A DNA stretch of 64,000 nt, from NCBI RefSeq assembly GCF_018736145.1, contig NZ_CP059997.1, forward strand, positions 2,045,501 to 2,109,500. The letters are read 5' to 3'. Below the pieces are notes generated by a model. The model ran no database searches. It was given only the letters and a program-made list of their open reading frames with translations, and had not been told where the DNA came from. This stretch comes from Amycolatopsis sp. CA-230715. Its GTDB lineage: Bacteria > Actinomycetota > Actinomycetes > Mycobacteriales > Pseudonocardiaceae. Made by a program: the position numbers and the translations under genes. Of the stretch, positions 61,501-64,000 are shown piece after piece; the stretch's first letter is position 1, and each line of letters opens with the position of its first letter.

Positions 61501-64000
61501 GGCCGAACCACCACCCGCCACAGCATCCAGACCCGACAGCAAGGCGTCACGATCACCGATCACCACCGCACGCTGCTCCAACACCGCCCGCGACGACACC
61601 AGCGAATAGCCCACGTCCGCGATCGACAGGTCCGGGTTGTCCGCCAGGTGCCGACGGAGGTTGGCGGCCTGGGCGGTCAGCGCGCCTTCGGTCTTGGCGG
61701 ACAGGATCCAGGGTGCCGGGCCGCCGGTTTCCTCGACCGGGACCGGTTCGGTTGGTGGGGCTTGTTCGAGGATGGTGTGCGCGTTCGTCCCGCTCATCCC
61801 GAAGGAGGAGACGCCTGCGCGGCGGGGAGCGCCGGTCTCCGGCCACGGAGTGACGTCGGTCAGCAACGCGACCGAGCCCGCGGACCAGTCCACATGCGAC
61901 GAAGGCTCATCCACGTGCAACGTTGGCGGCAACACACCCCGCTGCAACGCCAACACCATCTTCATCACACCCGCCACACCCGCGGCAGCCTGCGTATGCC
62001 CAATATTCGACTTCACCGACCCCAACCACAACGGCACGTCCCGATCCTGCCCATACGTCGCCAGCAACGCCTGTGCCTCGATCGGATCACCAAGCGTGGT
62101 ACCCGTGCCATGTGCTTCCACCGCGTCCACGTCGGACGGTTCCAGACGCGCATTGGCAAGGGCCTGGCGAATCACCCGCTGCTGCGACGGACCATTCGGC
62201 GCCGTCAACCCATTCGACGCACCATCCTGATTCACCGCCGAACCCCGCACCACCGCCAACACCGGATGCCCATTCCGCTCAGCATCCGACAACCGCTCCA
62301 CCAGCAACAACCCCACACCCTCACCCCACCCCGTACCATCCGCCGACTCCGCGAACGCCTTACACCGACCATCCACCGACAACCCACGCTGCCGCGAAAA
62401 CTCCGTAAACGTCCCCGGCGTCGCCATCACCGTCGCCCCACCAGCCAACGCCAACCCACACTCACCCGACCGCAACGCCTGCATCGCCCAATGCAACGCC
62501 ACCAACGACGACGAACACGCCGTATCCACCGTCACCGCCGGACCCTCAAGCCCCAACACATACGACACCCGACCCGACACCACACTCGCCGCATTACCCG
62601 TACTCGCATGGCCTTCCACGCCTTCGGGGTTCAACGCGACGTTCGTGGCGTAGTCCTGGCCGTTGGTTCCGGCGAACACACCGGTCTGCGACCCGCGCAG
62701 CGAGGTCGGGTCGATTCCCGCACGCTCAAAGGCTTCCCACGCGGTCTCCAACAACAACCGCTGCTGCGGATCCATCGCCAGCGCCTCACGCGGCGAAATC
62801 CCGAAGAACACCGGGTCGAAACCCGAAGCCTCGTGCAGGAAACCGCCCTCGCGCACGTACGAAGTGCCCGTGCCGTCCGGGTCCGGGTTGTACAGGGTTT
62901 CCAGGTCCCACCCGCGGTCGAGCGGGAAGTCGGACAGGGCGTCGGTGCCGGAGACGATCAGGTCCCAGAACTGCTCCGGAGTGGACACCCCGCCAGGGAA
63001 CCGGCAACTCATCCCGATGATCGCGATCGGCTCATCGGCCGCAGCCACCCCACCGACCGGGGCCGCCACCGCGGCCCCCGCGCCGGAGATCTCCCCCATC
63101 AGGAAGCGCGCGAGCGCGACCGGCGTCGGGTAGTCGAACACCAGCGTCGCGGGCAACGGCACCTCGACCGCCGCACCGAGCTGATTGCGGAACTCCAACG
63201 CCGTCAACGAATCGAACCCCAGGTCGCGGAACGCCCGATCCGGGTCGACCGCCTCCGCACCGGCATATCCCAGCACCGCCGCCGCGTACGACCGGACCAC
63301 GTCCAGCACCGCTTCGAGACGCTCGCTCTCGGGCAGCCCGGCGAGCTGGTTCGCGATGGCGGTGGTGGTTTCGGTGGCAGGCATGCGGACTTCGACCAGG
63401 TCGCTGAGCAGGAGGCCGGGTCGGCCGGGCGCGAAGCGGTCCCAGTCGACGTCGAGCACGGTCAGCGTGGTGTCGATGCCGACGGCGTGCGCGAGCACCG
63501 CCATCCCGGTTTCCGGTTCGATCAGGCCCAGACCACCTCGGCGGGCGCGGCTGCCCGCTTCGTCCGCGGCGGCCATGCCGCCCCCGGCCCAGGGACCCCA
63601 GGCGATCGACGTCGCGGGCAACCCGTCGGCACGCCGCTGCTCGGCAAGTGCGTCCAGGAAGGCGTTCGCTGCGGCGTAACTGGCCTGCCCGGCACCGCCC
63701 AGCACCCCGGCCACCGAGGAGAACAAGACGAACGCGTCCAGCTCGCCAGCCAGCTCGTGCAGGTTGCGGGCCGCGTCGACCTTCGGGGCCAGCACACCGG
63801 CCACCCGGTCCGGGGTCAGCGAATCCACCACGCCGTCATCGACGATCCCCGCGGTGTGCACCACCGCGTTCACCGGAACCTGCTCCAGCAACGCCACCAC
63901 CGCGTCCCGATCCGCCACATCGCACGCCGCGATCGTCACCCGCGCACCCGCCGCCACCAGCTCGGCCTCCAACGCCTCGGCGCCTTCGGCTTCCCGGCCC
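53929..64000 (-). CDS. PKS-A: modular type I polyketide synthase, 5' end outside window
   Basis: The frame is open from the right edge to a TAG at 53929-53931 (more than 3350 codons seen). The first visible residues lie inside a KR domain, so the true start is upstream of the window. In order: the end of module A1 (KR to about 63410, ACP 63360-63080), complete module A2 (63033-58590), complete module A3 (58527-54180), and a C-terminal docking region (about 54170-53932) ending in DEIFDFINTQLGRS. The tail resembles those of PKS-B, C and D, and fits transfer to the docking helix of PKS-B. A 372-nt gap separates it from PKS-B, much longer than the other gaps. Two exact DNA repeats link it to itself (A1/A3 KR) and to PKS-B (A2/B3 KS). 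Confidence 0.96.
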   Translation of the reverse strand, partial: GREAEGAEALEAELVAAGARVTIAACDVADRDAVVALLEQVPVNAVVHTAGIVDDGVVDSLTPDRVAGVLAPKVDAARNLHELAGELDAFVLFSSVAGVLGGAGQASYAAANAFLDALAEQRRADGLPATSIAWGPWAGGGMAAADEAGSRARRGGLGLIEPETGMAVLAHAVGIDTTLTVLDVDWDRFAPGRPGLLLSDLVEVRMPATETTTAIANQLAGLPESERLEAVLDVVRSYAAAVLGYAGAEAVDPDRAFRDLGFDSLTALEFRNQLGAAVEVPLPATLVFDYPTPVALARFLMGEISGAGAAVAAPVGGVAAADEPIAIIGMSCRFPGGVSTPEQFWDLIVSGTDALSDFPLDRGWDLETLYNPDPDGTGTSYVREGGFLHEASGFDPVFFGISPREALAMDPQQRLLLETAWEAFERAGIDPTSLRGSQTGVFAGTNGQDYATNVALNPEGVEGHASTGNAASVVSGRVSYVLGLEGPAVTVDTACSSSLVALHWAMQALRSGECGLALAGGATVMATPGTFTEFSRQRGLSVDGRCKAFAESADGTGWGEGVGLLLVERLSDAERNGHPVLAVVRGSAVNQDGASNGLTAPNGPSQQRVIRQALANARLEPSDVDAVEAHGTGTTLGDPIEAQALLATYGQDRDVPLWLGSVKSNIGHTQAAAGVAGVMKMVLALQRGVLPPTLHVDEPSSHVDWSAGSVALLTDVTPWPETGAPRRAGVSSFGMSGTNAHTILEQAPPTEPVPVEETGGPAPWILSAKTEGALTAQAANLRRHLADNPDLSIADVGYSLVSSRAVLEQRAVVIGDRDALLSGLDAVAGGGSATQVVTGTADVRGKVVFVFPGQGSQWVGMAVDLLESSPVFAERFAECERALSSFVDWSLVEVAGDEAALERVDVVQPALWAVMVSLAAVWRSYGVEPAAVVGHSQGEIAAAVVAGSLSLEDGARVVALRSQAIRDELAGKGGMVSIAQPESAVVERIARFGDRVAVAAVNGPGTTVIAGEPEALAEILAECEAEEVRARKIAVDYASHTPQVESIRDRLLEVLAPIQPRTSEVAFFSTLTADWQDTTGLDARYWVENLRHTVKFDQATTALAEQGYRFFVESSAHPVLTMSVQETLDMLDTEGVAIGTLRRNEGDLDRVLTSLAEGYVRGLAVDWAPVFPRTARRVELPTYAFQRQRYWIDLPSASDGALAISTDVVEARFWDAVENEDLEALSGTWEIDGDRPFSEVLPVLSSWRRQRRQQSTVDQWRYVITWKPLTTAAVRLSGRWLLITEGETDHAAWFADTLRTHGADVVTVEAGELSARINELGEIAGVVSLAAGVAETLMVVQALLESAVSAPVWIATRGAVSVGRSDRAADPGQAQIWGLGRILGLEHPDRWGGLLDLPATADDRAAARVVAVLAGIEDEDQVAVRDSGVFARRLVRSPLADRDAVREWSPRGTVLVTGGTGALGGHVARWLAANGAEHLVLTSRRGRDADGAVELEAELTGLGARVTIAACDAADRDALAELLAEHGPFSAVVHAAGVGQTSMLAETTVEDVDRVVGAKVDGARNLDELLGDTELDAFVLFSSNAGVWGSGGQGAYAAANAFLDALAEQRRARGMTATSIAWGAWGGGGLAAGDGAEEHLRRRGVLPMAPESAVAALVQSVEHDETFVAVADVDWARFVPGFTAARPRPLISDIPEARQVLDSADASEDVTAGSALAEKLSRLSEVERQRVVLDTVRAEAAAVLGFAGAAEIAPTQAFRELGFDSLTAVDLRNRLSSVTGLRLPSSLVFDYPNATVLAGFLVGEVTGAVAEVAAPTVVVDAAGDDPVVIVGMACRYPGGVNSPEQFWDLVESGSDGISVFPTDRGWDLDGFYGESAVSDQARAGGFLYDVAEFDAGLFGISPREALAMDPQQRLVLEAAWETLERAGIAPLSLRGSQTGVFVGASGQGYGAGLMQAASDAVEGYLTTGDAGSVVSGRVSYALGLEGPAVTVDTACSSSLVALHWAAQSVRSGESSLALAGGVAVMASAGAFAEFGKQGGLAGDGRCKPFAEAADGTGWGEGVGMVLLERLSDAERNGHEVLAVIRGSAVNQDGASNGLTAPNGPSQQRVIRQALANAGLTATEVDAVEAHGTGTTLGDPIEAQAVLATYGQDRERPLLLGAVKSNIGHTQAASGVAGVIKMVQAMRHGVLPKTLHTDKPSSHVDWSTGAVGLLTENTPWPETGAPRRAGVSSFGVSGTNVHTILEQAPTASTTPTEERVQVDRPLPWVLSGKTQDAVRAQATRLLSHVDGLNEADVAYSLATTRTPLEHRAVVVGADHDEFVAGLKAVGEGMPSGAVVTGLARGTALSAVLFSGQASQRAGMGKQLYGEFPVFADALDEVCAYLDKSLDRPVKELMFAEDGELLNQTQYTQASLFALEVALYRLVESWGIRPDFVTGHSIGELTAAHVAGVLSIEDAAALVVARGRLMQALPTGGAMLSVQATEADIAPLLEGLEEQVSIAAINGPASVVVAGDEEVIAGFEASWEWKTKRLKVSHAFHSPRMEPMLADFRKVAESLTFEAPKVPVVSNVTGAMADVTDPDYWVRHVRHAVRFADGVQYLAGQGVTTFLELGPDGVLTGMTQDTAPEATHIPALRRDRDEAHTLTTAIAKLHTAGVSVDWQAFFAGTGARTVDLPTYPFQRQRYWPQAAPVDLASMGHDVVDAQFWDAVEREDLAGLAEVLKVDDGSLAVVVPALSSWRRVRRERSVVDGVRYQVSWTPVTVESKALDGRWLLVVPEDETALPEALERAGELVVLRVPEDIERTTLAERIRESAGDDGFAGVVSGLGLFGVLALVPALEDTGVAGRVWAVTRGAVDAGDRVTDPGAAMVWGAGRSIALEYPQRWGGLIDLPETLDDRAIGQLTGALAGTEVEVAVRGAGVLARRLIHAPAASEATWTPRGTVLVTGGTGALGARVARWLVANGAEHVVLTSRRGREAEGAEALEAELVAAGARVTIAACDVADRDAVVALLEQVPVNAVVHTAGIVDDGVVDSLTPDRVAGVLAPKVDAARNLHELAGELDAFVLFSSVAGVLGGAGQASYAAANAFLDALAEQRRADGLPATSIAWGPWAGGGMAAADEAGSRARRGGLGLIDPDTGIAVLAHAVGTDTTLTVLDVDWDRFAPSRPGPLLSDLPETRTTTTPATTAITDPLAGIPEGDRAAAVLDLVRSYAAVVLGHAGAESIDPEQAFRDLGFDSLTALEFRNQLGAAVDVALPATLVFDYPTPVALAEHLRAELFGDDPGAPGLAELDRLDAVVAAGTQDEEMRATMVERLQTILQKLTETSGETEKAAVRDQLQSASDDEIFDFINTQLGRS
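54599..55081. repeat. Exact repeat of at least 483 bp, copy 1 (KR of module A3)
   Basis: Identical to 63518-64000 (offset 8919). It covers the catalytic half of the KR. The left border is sharp. The right border cannot be seen because the other copy runs off the window. Confidence 0.9.
58590..63033 (-). other. Module A2: KS-AT(methylmalonyl)-KR(A-type)-ACP
   Basis: The KS (63033-61770) has TACSSS, EAHGTGT and SNIGHT. A 683-bp block of it is identical to the B3 KS. The AT (about 61475-60430) has GHSQG and YASH, predicting methylmalonyl. There is no DH. The KR (structural half about 60400-59665, catalytic half 59655-58910) has TGGTGALG and VWGSGGQGAYAAAN with the A-type Trp, and no LDD. The ACP (about 58860-58590) has LGFDSL. 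Predicted output: alpha-methyl, beta-hydroxy (L). The KR and its structural half are closely similar to those of D2. Confidence 0.89.
61925..62607. repeat. 683-bp exact repeat, copy 2 (KS of module A2)
   Basis: This is the partner of 42668-43350. Similarity continues past both ends with scattered substitutions, which suggests a recent conversion tract inside an older duplication. Confidence 0.9.
63080..64000 (-). other. Module A1 (C-terminal part only): ...KR(B-type)-ACP
   Basis: Only the catalytic half of the KR and the ACP are inside the window. The KR keeps IVDD (B-type), FSSVAG with the catalytic Ser, and SYAAAN with Tyr and Asn, so it should be active and set a D-configured hydroxyl. 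The nucleotide loop lies beyond 64000. The ACP (about 63360-63080) has LGFDSL. The AT, and hence the extender unit, is not visible. The KR DNA from 63518 to the edge is identical to the A3 KR. Confidence 0.85.
63518..64000. repeat. Exact repeat of at least 483 bp, copy 2 (KR of module A1)
   Basis: This is the partner of 54599-55081, and it continues to the window edge. The two copies are in the same gene, one module apart. Confidence 0.9.

Noticed and set aside
63970..63972. TTG at 63972 as the start of PKS-A
   Set aside because: It lies inside a KR domain. The frame is open upstream to the edge and matches the A3 KR residue for residue, so it is an internal Leu.

Overview
This window is an interior slice of one giant modular type I polyketide synthase (PKS) assembly line. 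All real genes lie on the minus strand, so transcription and chain growth run from high to low coordinates. The very high GC content, multimodular KS-AT-(DH)-(ER)-KR-ACP proteins, coiled-coil/docking-type protein ends and a TTA codon all point to a filamentous actinomycete. A member of the Pseudonocardiales (for example an Amycolatopsis- or Saccharopolyspora-like organism) is my guess, not something the sequence proves.

Layout in transcription order (the letters A-E are mine): PKS-A (53929-64000, 5' end outside the window), a 372-nt gap with hairpins and a possible promoter/operator, PKS-B (37513-53556, GTG start), PKS-C (26600-37453), PKS-D (9564-26552) and PKS-E (1-9521, 3' end outside the window). 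The gaps B-C, C-D and D-E are only 59, 47 and 42 nt, so B-E look like one transcription unit. No tailoring, regulatory, transport, RNA, CRISPR or mobile-element genes are present. Every position outside the five genes is accounted for by these gaps.

Thirteen modules are touched, eleven of them complete. Extender units are read from the AT motifs GHSQG/YASH (methylmalonyl, mm) and GHSIG/HAFH (malonyl, mal). A1: ..KR(B)-ACP. A2: mm, KR(A). A3: mal, KR(B). B1: mm, DH-KR(B). B2: mal, KR(B). B3: mm, DH-ER-dead KR. C1: mal, KR(A). C2: mal, DH-ER-KR. D1: mm, DH-ER-KR. D2: mm, KR(A). D3: mal, DH-ER-KR. E1: mm, KR(A). E2: mal, DH-ER.. (cut). The predicted beta-carbon states are OH, OH, OH, C=C, OH, C=O, OH, CH2, CH2, OH, CH2, OH, (CH2). 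Neither a loading module nor a thioesterase is in view, so the product is larger than this. I do not recognise it as a known compound.

The most notable signals are: a degenerate KR in module B3 that strands intact DH and ER domains; one in-frame TTA (bldA-type) codon in PKS-D; a strongly over-represented 13-nt palindrome GTCCACWGTGGAC that always encodes Ser-Thr-Val-Asp; long exact repeats (683 and at least 483 bp) and codon-usage patches showing recent module recombination; and the structured A-B intergenic region.
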